From: Cephalopachus bancanus
Taxonomy: Eukaryota; Chordata; Mammalia; Primates; Tarsiidae
NCBI GenBank assembly: GCA_027257055.1
Contig: JAPVLO010000966.1
Coordinates: 124,001-188,000, forward strand
Length of the DNA stretch: 64,000 nt
Direction of reading: 5' to 3'
How positions within the stretch are numbered: the first letter of the stretch is position 1; each line of letters begins with the position of its first letter. Of this stretch, positions 11,619 to 24,665 are shown piece after piece. The translations under genes were made by a program, and so were the position numbers. Below the pieces are notes generated by a model. It did not search any database. It worked only from the letters and a program-made list of their open reading frames with translations, and was not told where the DNA came from.

Positions 11619-12875
11619 TGCTGGAGTCCAGCTCCAGCAGGTCAGGGTTTCCTGAAGGAAGGACTGCATCGGCACAGGAGAAAAATCTTGGACACTGACT
11701 CTGCTGCAAGCAGGACAAATGCCGATTTATTGTCTTTTTCAACTCATTTTATACCCTAGATTTTGGCTTGAGATGAAAACATGTTTTTCATTTTCAAGGC
11801 AATTCGTTTCTATTTAATGAACCGGACAGGCAATGTATCTTTGTTCATTCTGTTTTGATCTTAAAACATTATCATCCTAAACATTAACTATAAATCTTAT
11901 AAACTCCTAACATTTTTTAATGATTACCATTTCTTAATGTCCATACAAAACTTACTTATTCCTATAACTATCACATTATAAATCACTACCAAGTTCTAAG
12001 CACTATAATTGTCACACAGATTAGCAAGTCACTCCTGTGACCTTCACACAGCAATTTGCAACTAGCTGGGGTAAAACAACATTTTCAAGGTTTCTTAGCC
12101 ACAAGTTGGCCTGACTAGTTTTCCCTAATTTCACACCTGGTGTTTACAATCTGCGTCAATTATCCCCTGCCAGGGAGAATGAGCTTCAATGTTTGCAAAA
12201 CAAAAGACCTCTCAGGCTCAAGTCACCTTAGTCACAATCCCCAACCAGAATTACAAGTCTCCCTAACAAAGGGAAGTAAAAACAAGGGTGCTCTAATATT
12301 CATGTGATTGTTAATTTCTTAAGCATAATATACCACATGTAGAAATTAAGTAAATGTAATTTTTGCATTGGCACTCTTCCTAAAAATACAAACTGTAGCT
12401 TCTCAAATTTCTCCATTTAGTCGCCAATTAGAAGAAATAAAATCTTACAAGTAATTATCTACCTGCACATGATATTGAAAATCTCTACTGATAATTTCCT
12501 GTCAAGGCCAATGAGTTCCCTGACAAACATTAAATCAAGCACTTTCCGATTTTTTACAATTTTCCCAACTACAATGTTTAATCAAGTAATTGCATGGTTT
12601 ATTACCAGGAGGCTGGGGACATGGAAACCTAGGAAAGAACTCAAATGAAGGGAAGGTAATTTTCCATGAATTCCCCTCTTGCCTTTTTGCAAGGGGTAGT
12701 GGAGGTGTGAGTGGAATTTTTCTTTCCATCCTCAGACTGTACAGAACTTTTCGGCTGCACTAATAACAAAAGTAGAAGAAGCAAGGGTCTCAGCTGCCCA
12801 GGTTCACTTTGCGACCCAAGGTCTTCACCCCCTGGAGTTTGTCAGCAGACAGGCCTCCATGGCAGGCTCCCAACA
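11619..12875 (-). mobile_element. Solo LTR of a class II (betaretrovirus-like) endogenous retrovirus
   Basis: On the minus strand it begins TGTTGGGAGCC and ends CTCCAGCA, the usual TG...CA limits. It is flanked by the 6-bp duplication TACAAG (11613-11618) and TATAAG (12876-12881), one mismatch. Removing it restores a normal L1 phrase (tctacaag-gaactcaaac). On the minus strand it has a TATAAAA box (11747-11753 complement) and an AATAAA signal (11726-11731 complement). There is no internal retroviral region, so recombination between LTRs probably removed the provirus. Length 1,257 bp. Confidence 0.88.
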
Positions 12876-13551
12876 TATAAGGAACTCAAACATGCTGAAA
12901 AGAAAAAACAAACAGCCCCATTACAAAGTGGGAAAAAGATATGAACAGACACTTCTCAAAAGAAGAGATATGAGCAGCCAACAGATACATGAAAAAATGC
13001 TCAGCCTCACTAGTCATCAAAGAAATGCAAATTAAAACTACACTGTGATACAACCTAACTCCAGTAAGGAAGGCCATCATCAATAGCCCCAAAAAAACAG
13101 ATGCTGGAGAGGATGCCGGGAAAAGGGAACACTTCTATACTGTTTGTGGCAGTGTAAACTAGTACAACCTCTGTGGAAAACAGTTTGGTGATTCCTAAAA
13201 GATCTAAAAATTGACCTTCCATATGACCCAGCCATCCTCCTACTGGGAGGAACTCAAATCACTCTATGAAAAAGATACCTGCACATGCATGTTTATTACA
13301 GCACTATTCACAATAGCAAAAACATAGAACCAACTGTGATGCCCATCAAAAGAGGACTGGATAAAAAAATATGGTACATATACACAATGGAATATTACAC
13401 AGCCACAAAGAAGGACAAAATTATGAACTTTGTAGCAACTTGGATGGACTTAGAGTGTATAATACTGGGTGACCTATCACTGAAAAAAAGAACTGAGTAC
13501 CACATGTTATCACTCATAAGCAGACCTTGAACAATTATCATAATACTATAA

Positions 13552-13682
13552 GAAAGGGATTGGTAGTAATGGGAAAATACCAGGGGCAGGAGAAGGAAGG
13601 GATTGGCTGTAGTGGAAAACTGCCAGGGGAGAGTAGGGTAGGATTGGCAGTTGAGGGAAACTGCCAGGGAAGGGAGGGGCAC
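13552..13682 (+). repeat. Three-unit G-rich tandem repeat in L1 3' UTR
   Basis: Three diverged units of about 37-45 bp, each with GGATTGG ... GGGAAAnTnCCAGGG. The copies near 1.09 kb and 40.6 kb have a single unit. Confidence 0.75.
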
Positions 13683-13770
13683 ACCTTATGAACAAGGGTA
13701 CCTGCATAATGAACATTTGTATACCTAACCCTGAATTATACCCCACATCTTTAAAACAAAAAAATAAAAA

Positions 13771-15060
13771 TTAAAAAATAAAAATTGAAAAATATTTTAT
13801 TTATAAACTTGTAAAAAGTCAATATTTAATATTTTATAATATTGTGAATTTTCTATTTTATTATAACTATATTAACACAGTAAAATTTACTTTCTTAGTG
13901 GATTGATTCTTTAATATTATGTAGTTTCTTCTTTCTCAAATTAAGGTTTTTGCCTTCAATTCTATTTTGATATACTTCAGCATTATTTTGGTGAATTTTT
14001 TTTGTTTTAGTAGAAGTAACTCCATTTATTTCTTTCAGGTAAACAAATATAGTAATCTTAAAGTAGTTTTTCAATTAATTCATCATTAATTTCATCTGGA
14101 AAAAATTTGAATCAGTATGATTTTGGATAAAACTACCCATCCAAAAATTAAAGCCTAAGCAATAAGGAGAGTTATTATTTTATGCAGCAAGAAGTCTTGA
14201 GGTAAGATAATGATATGACAATAATCAAACATGTACAACGTTTTAAAATTTTAAAAAATCTACTTGTGTCATTTAGTTATGTCTTACAGCTAATAAAGAA
14301 ATCACTATGCCCTTTTCATTACAAGTATTTATACTTTCAGAAATCAGAAAAAACAATTGACTATTATTTCAAGGTCAATAAATTATCAGACAAAATAACT
14401 AAGGCAGCAAATTAGACTTTTTGATACTTAAAGTTGCATTTCGTAGCAATTATAGTCATATCTAAAGTCGAAGTGTCTTCAAAATCTCTGTTACAAATAG
14501 ACTGCAAGGATATTTTTCATGATAAAAGACAGTCACAATTAACAAATATTCTCATGTGTTCTTTCCAGACAAAAGAGTAGGACCAATATTCATGTGAATG
14601 TTTTTGCCTTTATTAGAATCGACTTTATAAATACCTTTATGGTTTAGGATTTTACCTGCCCACTCTAGCTGCAGATAGGTGAAGCTTGGGGAATGGGGAA
14701 GGACAGGGAAAGGGAAACAGAGTCTCTTTCTTCTGATCTTCCTTAGACATTTTCACTAGAATTGATATTGATAACTAAAAGCACCTCCATTTTTAAGGTT
14801 AAGCACAGGAATTTAATTACTTAAATTTTTGAACAGATAATTGTTATGTATATAAAAATAGGGCTTTACACGAAAACACATTATGTTTTATCCTATGGTT
14901 TTGGCATATTATTGTAAACTGTTACATGGTTTTGAATTCGGATCTTGTCTTTTAAATCATCAGCTATAACTCCCAATTTGTGTCAATTGCTACTCTAATA
15001 AAGCACTCACCTTTACTTTCATAGCCTCAACCACATATTGCAATTACCCATTTATTTGTG
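13771..15060. other. AT-rich intergenic sequence
   Basis: No gene recognised. Possibly old repeat, too diverged to name by eye. Confidence 0.4.
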
Positions 15061-18000
15061 TATTCATCTTTTTAACTAAACTCCTATTTTAAGATAATTG
15101 TAAGTTTAAACATAGTTGTAAGAAATAATACAGAGAGATCTTATGAATGCTTTATCCAGTTTATTCATAGTAATGTCTCAAAAACAAACAAACCAAAAAA
15201 CAACAAAAACCAATGTCACAATCAGTGTACTGACATTGATAGAGTTAAGTTACAGAATAATTCCATCTGCTCCGGGATCCCTGTGTGACCCTCTTCACGC
15301 TGCACCCACTTCCCTCCTGGTTCCCACCCTCATCCACAGTTCTTATCCCTGGCTATTGCATTTAGTCTCCATTCCTAATATTTTATAGTTTCAAGAATGT
15401 TATATAAATGGAGTCACATGGTTTATAATCCTTTGAAATGACTTCTTTCACTCAGCAGAGTTCCCTTGAAATGGTCCATATTGTGTTATCAGTAGTTTAT
15501 TCCTTTTTATTACTGAGGGACATTCTATAGTATGGGTGTGTCACAGTTAAGTCATTCAGTCATTGAAAGCCATCTGAGTGAGATCCAGTTTTAGGCTAAC
15601 ATGAATAAAGCTACTGCGAACATTTGTGTACAGGTTTTTGCGTGAACATAGATTTTAGCTTCTCTGGAATAAATATTGAGGAATTCAATCACTGGTCACA
15701 TGGTATTTGCATATTTCATTTTTTAAGAAACTGCCAAACTATTTTCCAGGATGGTTGTAAAATTTTACATTCCCATCAGTAATATATGAACACTTTTTCT
15801 GCATTGTCACCAGCATGTGCTGTTTTCACTATTTTTTACCTTAGTCAATCTGATAGGCATGTAGAGACCACCATGATCTTAACTTGAATTTCTGTCATGA
15901 CAATGATGTTGAACATCTTTTTGTGTGCTTTTTTGCTATCTGTATATCCTTCTTGGTGAAAAGGCTTCATGTCTTTTGATATTTTGTAACCAGATTCTTC
16001 GGGTTTTTTTTCTATTAAGTTTTAAGAGTTCTTTATGTATTCTAGATACTAGTCTTTTGTTGAAAATGCATTTTGCAAGTATTTGCTCTTTCCCCCCCCC
16101 CGCATAGTTTGCCTTTTTATCCTCTTAAAGTAGCTTTTGCAGACCAAAATTTTTAAATTAAGATGTTCAATTTATAAATTTTTTTAATGGGTCATACTTC
16201 TGGTATCAAGTCTAAGAACTCTTTTCCTAGCCCTAGATTCCAAAGATGTTTTTAATAAAAAGTTTTATAGTTTTATGTTTAGCATTTAAGTCTACAATTC
16301 ATTTTGAGTTTGGTGTAGGTTATGAGGTTTACATGTCAAAGTTCTGGTTTTGTTTTGTTTGTTTTGGGGTAGACAAAAATGTCTATCCAGATGTTAATTT
16401 GCTTGAGCGCTATTTGTTGAAAAGGTTATTCTTCCATTGAACTGCTTTTGCACCTTTGTCAGAAATCAGTTAGTCATATTTGTATAGGTCTATTTCTGGA
16501 TTCTCTATTCCGTTCCATTTACCTACACGTCTACATGTCCACTAATAACACAAAGTCTTGACTGCTGTAGTCATATAAATCTTTAAATCTGGTAGACTGA
16601 TTCCTCCAACTGTATTCTTCTTTTCAAAAATTATAGCTATTCTAGTTATTTTGCTTTTGCATATTAATTGCAAAATAATCTTGCTTATATCCACAAATAA
16701 TCTTGCTGAGATTTTAAAAGGAATTTAATTAAACCTATATATCCCTTTAATAATTGATATCTTGACTATGTTGAGTCTTCTAATCTATGAATACAGTAAG
16801 TCTCTCTATTCAGTTCAGTCATCTTTTATTTTTTTCAACAGCATTTTGCAATGTTCAGCATATACATTCTATATGTGTTCTGTTAGATTTACACCTAGAT
16901 TTTTTTTTTAGCTATTGTAAGTGGTATTTTAAATTTTGGTGCCCATGTGTGTATTACTAATATATAGAAACACAATTGATCTTTATTTATGTTGCATCTT
17001 AAAACCTTGTTGAACTCATTTATTATATCTAGAATCTTTCTCTGTAGATCACTTGGAATTTCCTATGTAGACAATAGTGTCATCTGCAAATAGAGGCAGT
17101 TTATGTTCTTATGGGTAAGTCATTAAGTCACTTACCATAGAGCATAATATTTACTATAGGTTTTATGTAGCAGTTTTGTATCATTTGAGGAGTCCTCTTC
17201 TATTCCTAGTATTCTGAAATTTTTTTTCCATTAATGCATGTTGAATTTTGTGTATTTTTTTCTGCATCGGTTGATATTATCATGTGATTTATCTTCTTTA
17301 GCGTGGTTAATATGGAGGAGTACTTGATTGATTTTCAAGTATTGGGTCAGCCTTGAATCCCTGGAATAAACTCCATTTGATCATGATATACAATTGTTTT
17401 TAAATATTACTGGACTCTCTTTGTTGATATTTTGTGAAGGATTTTTGTGTCTATAGTCACGAGGGATATTGATCTATAGTTACATTTTATTGTACTGACT
17501 TTCTCTGGTGTTGGTATCAAGGTAATTCTAGATATATGAAATTAGAAATATTCCCTCCTTTCTATTTTCTGAAAGAGATTACACAGAACTGTTTTGAATT
17601 CTTCAGTGGCATGAAGTTTTTTTTAGAAAAATTTTAAAAGTATGAATTCAATTGACTATAGTTATAGAGAATATTCAAATTATCTATGTATTATTAGGTG
17701 AATTGAGGTAGTTTGTGTTTTTCAAGGACTTGGTCCATTCCATCTAAGTTGTGAAATTTACATATAAAGAGTTGTTTGTAGTATGCTCTTATTTTCCTTT
17801 TGATGTCTTCAGGGTCTGTACCAATATTTTATGTTTCATTGCTAATATTGGTAATTTGTGTCTTCTTGTTTGTTTTTTCTTTGTCAGTCTTACTAGAGAT
17901 TGTCAGTGTTATTTTTCTTTTTGAAGAATTAGCTTTTTAAATTTTTAATTGCTTTTCTCTTTTGAATTTCATTGGTTTCTGCTCTTATTTTTCTTATTTT

Positions 18001-18662
18001 CTTATTCTTGTGTTGGGTTTATTTAGATCTTTTCTCAGCTTCTTGAGGGAATTAAGTTTTTTCCTTCTTTTCTAATGTAAATATTTGATGCTACAAATTT
18101 CTCTCTCAACATTGTATTAGCACCATCCCACAGATTTGGGTATGTTGTGTTTATGTCTTCATTCAGTTTGATGTATTTTTTAAAATTTCCTTAAGGTTTC
18201 CTTTCTGTAAATTATTTAGAAGTATGTTGTTTAGTTTCCAAATGTTTGTTGATATTCCTGTTATCATTCTATTATTGATCTTTACTTTGCATTCATTGTG
18301 GTCTAAGAAAATACTATAATAGTTTAACTCTTCAAATGTTGAGGTTTATTTGATAGCCTATGACATAGCTTACCTTTGTATATGCCCTGCAAATGCTTAA
18401 AAAGGATGGTGGAGTGTTCTTTAAATGTCAATTAGATTCTGTTGATTGATGGCATTATTAAGTTCTATAATTTTATAATTTTCTGCCTAGTTGTTTTAGC
18501 AATTGTTGACAAAAGGATTTTGAAGTATCCAATTATAATTGTAGATTTATCTATTTATCCTTTCAATTTTTTCTGAATTTGCTTTGCATATTTCACAGCT
18601 TTAATGTTTGGTGCATACACATTTGGGATTTCGATGTCTTCTTGGTAGAGTAAGATCTTATC

Positions 18663-18962
18663 TTTTTTTTTTTTTTTTTTTTTGAGCTGGAGTCTCACTG
18701 TCTCTCAGGATGGAGTGCAGTGGTACACTCACGACCACCGCAGTCTCGACCTGCTGGGCTCAGACGATCCTTACGCCTCAGTCTTCCAAGTAGCTGGAAC
18801 TACAGGAATGGGATACCACACCCAGCTAATTTTTTGATTTATTGCAGAGACGCGGTCTCGCCAAGTTGCCCAAGCTGGTCTCGAACCCCTGGGCTCAGGC
18901 AGTCCTCTCACCTTGGCCTCCCAAAGTGCTGGGATTACAGGCTTGAGCCACCTCACTCGGCC
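18663..18962 (-). mobile_element. Alu dimer, antisense
   Basis: Poly(T), then GAGCTGGAGTCTCACTGTC, A-rich linker complement AATTTTTTGATTTATTG, ending GAGCCACCTCACTCGGCC. It has the full-length AAGTTGCCCAA form, with no 5-bp deletion. Confidence 0.93.
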
Positions 18963-19912
18963 AATCCATTTTTAAAGTTCTTCTCTACCCTGTTAATTTT
19001 CTTTGCTCTGAACTCTACTTTGTCTGATATTAAGACAGGCACTACCACTTCTTTTGATTAATGTTTGTGTAATATATATTTTCCCATTCTTTTACTTTCA
19101 ATCTACATTTATTATTATGTTGAAGTGAGATTTGTGTAGACAGCATATAATTGGGTCACATTTTTAACTTTAATCTTTGTTTTTAAATAGGAATATGTTG
19201 ACCATTTATATTTAATGCAATTATTGACATGGTAGGGTTTACAGCTGCCATTTATTTTTATTTTCTGCTTGTTTTCTGTTTTTTATTTCCCTGTTTTTTC
19301 TGCCTTTCTATGGGGGCATTTAAACATTTTTTTCTAATTCTATTTTGATTTACTCATACTGTTTTAATATACCTCTTTGCATAGGTTTTTGATAATGACT
19401 CTAGGTATTACATAACTTATACATATATTATCACAGTCTATTGGTGTCAACATTTCATCAGTTAAAGTCATGTCTAGAACCTTATTTTCCTTTACTTCCC
19501 TTTATCTTTCTATCATGTCTATCTGTGTACTTATCATTCTATCCTATTTATTGCCTTAAATATTTCTTCTGCATACATTTCAGACTATATCAGTGTTACA
19601 ATTCTTGCTTCAACTATCAAACACAGTTTAGTAAGCTCAAGAGCTGGAAGAAAATGTACTAAACTTAGCTATAATTTTTCTCTTTTTGTTGGTCTTGTCT
19701 TCTTTCTGATATTTTATCATTTCCTTTTTGTTTAAATAAATTCCTTTAGACATTCTCTCATGATGGTCTGCTGGTGACACATTCTTTTTACTTTCCTTCA
19801 TCTGAGAAAATCTTGATTTTCCCCTTATTGATCAATCAATTCTGGATTGATCATTTTTTTCTTTCAGCAATTGAAAAATATTGCGCCAATTAACCTTGAG
19901 CCTTCTTAATTT

Positions 19913-20218
19913 CTCTCTCTCTGTCTTTTTTTTTTTTTTTTGAGTTGGAGTCTCACTCTGTTGCCCAGACTGGAGTGCAGTAGCCGCTCCCAGCCACCGC
20001 AGCCTGGACCTGCTGGGCTCCAGCGATCCTTCCACCTCAGCCTTCCAAGTAGCTGGAACTACAGGCACGCGCTACCACGCCCGGCTAATTTTTTTATTTG
20101 TTGTAGAGATGAGGTCTCACCAAGTTGCCCAGGCGAGTCTCGAACCCGCGGGCTCAGGCAATCCACTCACCTCAGCCTCCCAAAGTGCAGGATTACAGGC
20201 TGAGCCCAAGCCGGCCAA
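19913..20218 (-). mobile_element. Alu dimer, antisense, with GA-repeat tail
   Basis: Target duplication GCCTTCTTAATTT at 19900-19912 and 20219-20231. On the element strand the poly(A) tail continues into a GACAGAGAGAGAGAAA stretch, a microsatellite born from the tail. Confidence 0.93.
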
Positions 20219-21217
20219 GCCTTCTTAATTTTTGATGAGGAATTCATTATCATTCAAATTACTTGTCCCTTACAGGTAATGTGTTTTTCTCTTGACTACT
20301 TTCATTAATTTTTGGTGTAAATTTTATCTTGTTTGGAATTTACTCATCTTCTTGAATCTGTAGGTTTATGTCTTTTGCTAAATTTATTAAGTTTTTACCC
20401 ATAATTTCTCTGAGTACTTTTTTAGCTTCATTCTCTTTCTCCTCTCCTTCCAGGACTTATAAATGTTAGATCTTTTGTTTAATTCTACAGGTACTTGAGG
20501 CTTTATTCATATTCTTTTTTGGGTATTTTTTTTTCTTTCTACTTTTGAGATGACATCATTCCTACTGTTCAGTTATCAAGCTCACTGATTCCTTATTCCT
20601 TCTCCTCTATTCTGCTCTTGAACCCATTCATCAAGTTTTTTTTTTTTCTATAATTTCCAGGTGGTTGTTCTTTATATCTTCTGTTTCTCTGCTGAGATAT
20701 TTGATTTACTCATTTGTTTCAAGAATGTTCATAATTGCTTGTGGAAGCATTTATATCATGGGTGCTTTAAAATCTTTTTAATTCTAACACCTCTGTCACC
20801 TTGGTGTTGGCATCTACTGATTAGTTTTTTCATTCAAATTTAGATTTTACTGGTTCTTGATATGACAAATGACTTTCTATTGAAACCTAGACATGTTGGG
20901 TAGTATGTTATAAGACTCTGGATCTCATTTAAACTCTCTACTTTAGATCGCTCCTTTTGACACTGCTCTGGCAGGAAAATGGGTGGCACCACCTCATTAC
21001 TGCCAGGTATGGAAAGGGGTCCAGATTATCCACTTGGTCTCCATTGACACCCAAATTGGGGAGGGGCTCCTGTTACTGCTGGGTGGAGGTGGGCTTCCCC
21101 ATAGGTTTCTGAGATTACCATCCTGGATGAGAGGAGTGAGAGTTCCTCACTACTGTTCCCCATGCAGCCTCCACAGATACCACATAACTGCTGGCTGGTG
21201 GCAAAAGTACTGACTCC

Positions 21218-21495
21218 TCCGGGCTCGGTGGCTCAGCCTGTAATCCCATGCCTTTGGGAGGCTGAGGTGAGTGGATTGCCTGAGTCCGCGGGTTCGAAAC
21301 CTGCCTGGGCAGCGAGACCTCATCTCTACAGTAAACCAAAAAATCAGCCGGGCGTGGTAGCGCATGCCTGTAGTTCCGGCTACTTGGAAGGCTGAGGCCG
21401 AAGGATCGCAGGAGCCCAGCAGGTCGAGGTTGTGGTTGCCGGAAGCAGCCACTGCACTCCAGTCTGGGTGACAGAGTGAGACTCCAACTCAAAAA
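21218..21495 (+). mobile_element. Alu dimer, 5-bp-deletion subfamily
   Basis: Target duplication AAAAGTACTGACTCC at 21203-21217 and 21496-21510 is perfect. The left arm reads GGGCAGCGAGACC. It lies inside the old L1M. Confidence 0.95.
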
Positions 21496-22160
21496 AAAAG
21501 TACTGACTCCCACTAACCCTCCTCTGATACCACTCCAGCGGGGAGTGGGAGAGATGATTTTCTATTGCTGGGTGGAGTTGAAGTCAAGACTTACCGCATG
21601 ATCTCCACTGACACTGAAGGAGGAGGTGGGCCTCATTATGATCTCATAGCGCTGAAAGACTCAGCTCCCTACCTGGTCTTCTCTGACACCATCCAGCTCT
21701 GTGAGGAGGGGTGAGTTTTGAAGAGCCTCATTAAACCCTGTCAAGGGTGAAAGTCTATGCTCCCCACTGGCCTTTGACAGCATGGATGCATGTGAAGCCT
21801 CAGTTTTCTCTGTGGCATTTGGCTAGAATGGAGCATTTGACGTCTAAAAGTTTTCAGTCTTCCTAGCCCTTTGGCTAGAGAAAACAGGCTTTTGTTGAAA
21901 CTATTTTTGTCCGCACACATTGTCATTTCTGGGTTCCTGGTTTCTCCAGCACTCAGTCTGGGAGATATGAGACACAGAGAAAATCCAGTGAACTCACCAC
22001 CATGTTGTTCCTTGTCCCAAGATCTCTAGCTAGTAGGCCTCTTCTTGCCACCTTTCATTTTTCTTGTTTGTTTTATATATGATGTTCAGGGGGTTTAGTA
22101 ATACTTTGTGAGAGAAATATGGAAAAGTACTTCTACTCTTTCTTCCTGGAAGTTCCTGTT

Positions 22161-22895
22161 TATGTCCTTTTCCCCCAGCTAAACTTCAAGAGACTTACGA
22201 AACAAATACTTACTCATTCTGATAAACTCAATGTCCAAAGTTTGTAAACTTCTTGAATATCACTTTTTCGTTTCCACCCTCAGTCTCTGACCTAAATCTT
22301 TCTGCAGTGTGTCCACAATGCTAATGAGCTTCTGGTTTGGCCCTTTCACATGCATGCTTGGGCAACAACTTCCCAGTTTCACTACACTTGTCTACCCCTA
22401 GTTTTGTTGTTGCTTAATCTCTTTATCTAATGTCACCTTACTCCTCTCACAGAGCAACACACTTTTACATTATAGGACAACACATGTTCACTTAAAACAA
22501 TTCATGTCATACCAACCACATTTCCCTTTTTTAACAAAGTTAGTCAATTGATATACCTAAAAATGCCAGTTGAAGCTTGTTGACAACAAGATATTTGGCA
22601 GACTCTCAGCTGCCTACTACATATTTAGTATTTTGAGCTCAAGTAATAAGAGATTGATTTAATTGGATTGGATTGAATAGAAACCAATGAGATGGCTAAG
22701 TTAAAGGAAAAACAAATACTGGTTCAACAAGTTGTTCCTTATTGAAATGGCCATGAGCAAAGTTAAGAACGAGAACTAATGAGTTAAGAAACAGAATAAC
22801 ACAAAATAGGATCTGAATAAATGTAGCATCCTACCATGTTCCTGGATAGAGAGACTGCAATTGTAAAGATGACCGTTATCCTCAAGATAAACTAC
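22161..22895. other. Unique intergenic sequence
   Basis: No gene or clear repeat recognised. Confidence 0.4.
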
Positions 22896-22899
22896 AAAT

Positions 22900-23440
22900 T
22901 CAATACAATTCAATAGTATTTTTTAAAAAAACTGGACAAATTAATTCCAAGTTTACATGGAAAATAAAATGTGAAACACCATACAATAATATTCAAAACA
23001 GAAAGGAAATAAAGTCTTACTTTCCAGATATCAAAACATAAAACTACAGTAATTAAAATGAAGAACATTGGTGCAGAAATAGGCAAGCAAGTGAGTGAAA
23101 TAAAATAGTCAAAACAAACTCATATGCTTAAAGGGGTTTAGTACATTTAAAAAGGTGACACTTTAAATCTGTTGGGAAAAGATGGGTTATTCAATAAATG
23201 GTGTTGGGAGAAATTGGTTATACATTGAAAAGAAAGTGAAACTCCTACATTATATCATATGCAAAAAAAAAATTTCAAATGGGTCAAATATTTAAATTAA
23301 TAAATAAAACTCTGAAAGTACCAGAAAAAATGTAGAAAAATATTTTACCCCTTTAAGATACAAAGGGTCTTACTAAGTAAAAATCATAAGTAATAAATGA
23401 AGACAATAAAATAAGTTTATAAAGGTAGGCAGCTTTTTAG
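22900..23440 (+). mobile_element. Old L1 ORF2 fragment
   Basis: Plus-strand ORF2 C-terminal phrases: caagtttacatggaaaataaa, ttcaataaatggtgttggga, aaatgggtcaaatatttaaa. Frames are broken. Confidence 0.75.
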
Positions 23441-24005
23441 GCCAGATAGACGTGAAGAAAATATTTAAAACAGGTCAGAGATCATTATTCTGCCTCATAC
23501 CATAAGAGCACTTCAATGTAAACATACCTTTCGTCTTACCAGGCTCCTCAAGGAGAGACAAATATGTCATCTTGAACTGAACTAAAAATAAAACAAAACA
23601 AACCTAAAGCGATTGCTTCCAACAATGAAGAGAAACATTGGCAGAGCAGCTGTAGGATGCCTTCAGGTAGATTATGAAAAGGTGCCCTTTCTCAGAAATC
23701 ACAGTTGGCATTCAGCTTGATGACCAGAGGTTTAGCTGTATTCTAGTCCCTGGTAGCACCTCAACTACACAACCATTCTCAAAGGTCCTGAAAGACTGTG
23801 TTATTCTTACGGAAGATGGTCCATCTCTCATTTTTGTCCTAAGAATTTTCTAGGATAATATATTTTTTTCATTTGTTCTGTTTTTGCTTCACTCCAGATT
23901 GCAATCTATTTGTAGAATACAGCTAACGCAATGCTTATACAAAAATTGACAGCACCAGATTCCTATATTAGAAAATTTAAAAGATCTCAAATCAATGGCC
24001 TCAGC
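23441..24005. other. Unique intergenic sequence
   Basis: No gene or clear repeat recognised. Confidence 0.4.
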
Positions 24006-24009
24006 TTTC

Positions 24010-24665
24010 ATCTTGAGAAACTAGAAAAAGCAGGATAAACTAAATCCAAAATAAACAGAAGAAAGGAAATAATAAATATGAGAGCAGAAATCAATGAAAT
24101 GGAAAACAAAATCAAGCAAAAAGAGAAAAAGCAATAAAACCAAAAGCTAATTCTTTGAGATTAATGAAATTGATAAAACTCTAGACAAACTGATGAAGAA
24201 AAAAAGAAAGAAGATGTAAGTTACTAGTAATAAAAATGAGAAAGATAACATCACTATAGATCCTACAGTTATTAAAAAGTATAAGCAGAAGGGAATATTA
24301 TGAACACTCTCATAGCAATAAATTAGACAACTTAGATAAAACAAATTCCTTGACAAACATGAACAACCAACACTCCTTCAAAAGAAACAAATAAACTGAA
24401 TAACCCTATAACCGTAAAAGAAATTGGAAATTATGGTTAAAAACCCTCCCGTAAAGCAAACTCTAGACCCAGATGGCTTTACCCACTGGTAAATTCCACT
24501 AGACATTTAAATAGGAAATAATACTAGTTCATAAAATCTTCCATAAATTTGATGAGAAGGAAAGACTTCCCAACTTATTCTATGAAACTAGCATTACTCT
24601 GATACTAAAATCATGCAAAGACAGTGTAGGAGAACAACAGATAAATATTCTTCATGAGCATGCAT
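24010..24665 (+). mobile_element. Old L1 ORF2 fragment
   Basis: Plus-strand ORF2 phrases: agagcagaaatcaatgaaat, ccaaaagctaattctttgag, ttcccaacttattctatgaa. No intact frame. Confidence 0.75.

Larger units (their letters stand above)
9955..13770 (+). mobile_element. Rearranged L1 with inverted 5' part and internal inverted duplication
   Basis: The 3' two thirds lie on the + strand and end in the lineage-specific 3' UTR and an A-rich tail. The left part (about 9955-10727) is the same family on the minus strand and matches the RT-region segment at 42985-43745. This is a 5' inversion as made by twin priming, with roughly 1 kb of ORF2 missing at the junction near 10727. A segment at about 10893-11085 is an inverted copy of 11400-11592. 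A solo LTR sits at 11619-12875. ORF2 is broken throughout. Confidence 0.85.
15065..22160 (-). mobile_element. Near-complete old L1M, antisense, with three Alu insertions
   Basis: The 3' end is at the left (ctcctattttaagataattg, then aataatacagagagatc), ORF2 relics run through the middle, and the right end shows old L1 5' phrases (cacctcattactgccaggta, cttggtctccattgacaccc). All frames are broken. Alus lie at 18663, 19913 and 21218. A C10 run at 16091-16100 is a homopolymer change within it. Confidence 0.8.

Noticed and set aside
11619..12875. Complete endogenous provirus
   Set aside because: One LTR unit with TG...CA ends and a single flanking duplication. No primer-binding site, gag, pol or env stretch.
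21115..21513. 132-residue minus-strand ORF
   Set aside because: It is antisense Alu translated through into L1. The same Alu-type peptide (ECSGRSRPPQPRPAG style) recurs at every antisense Alu.
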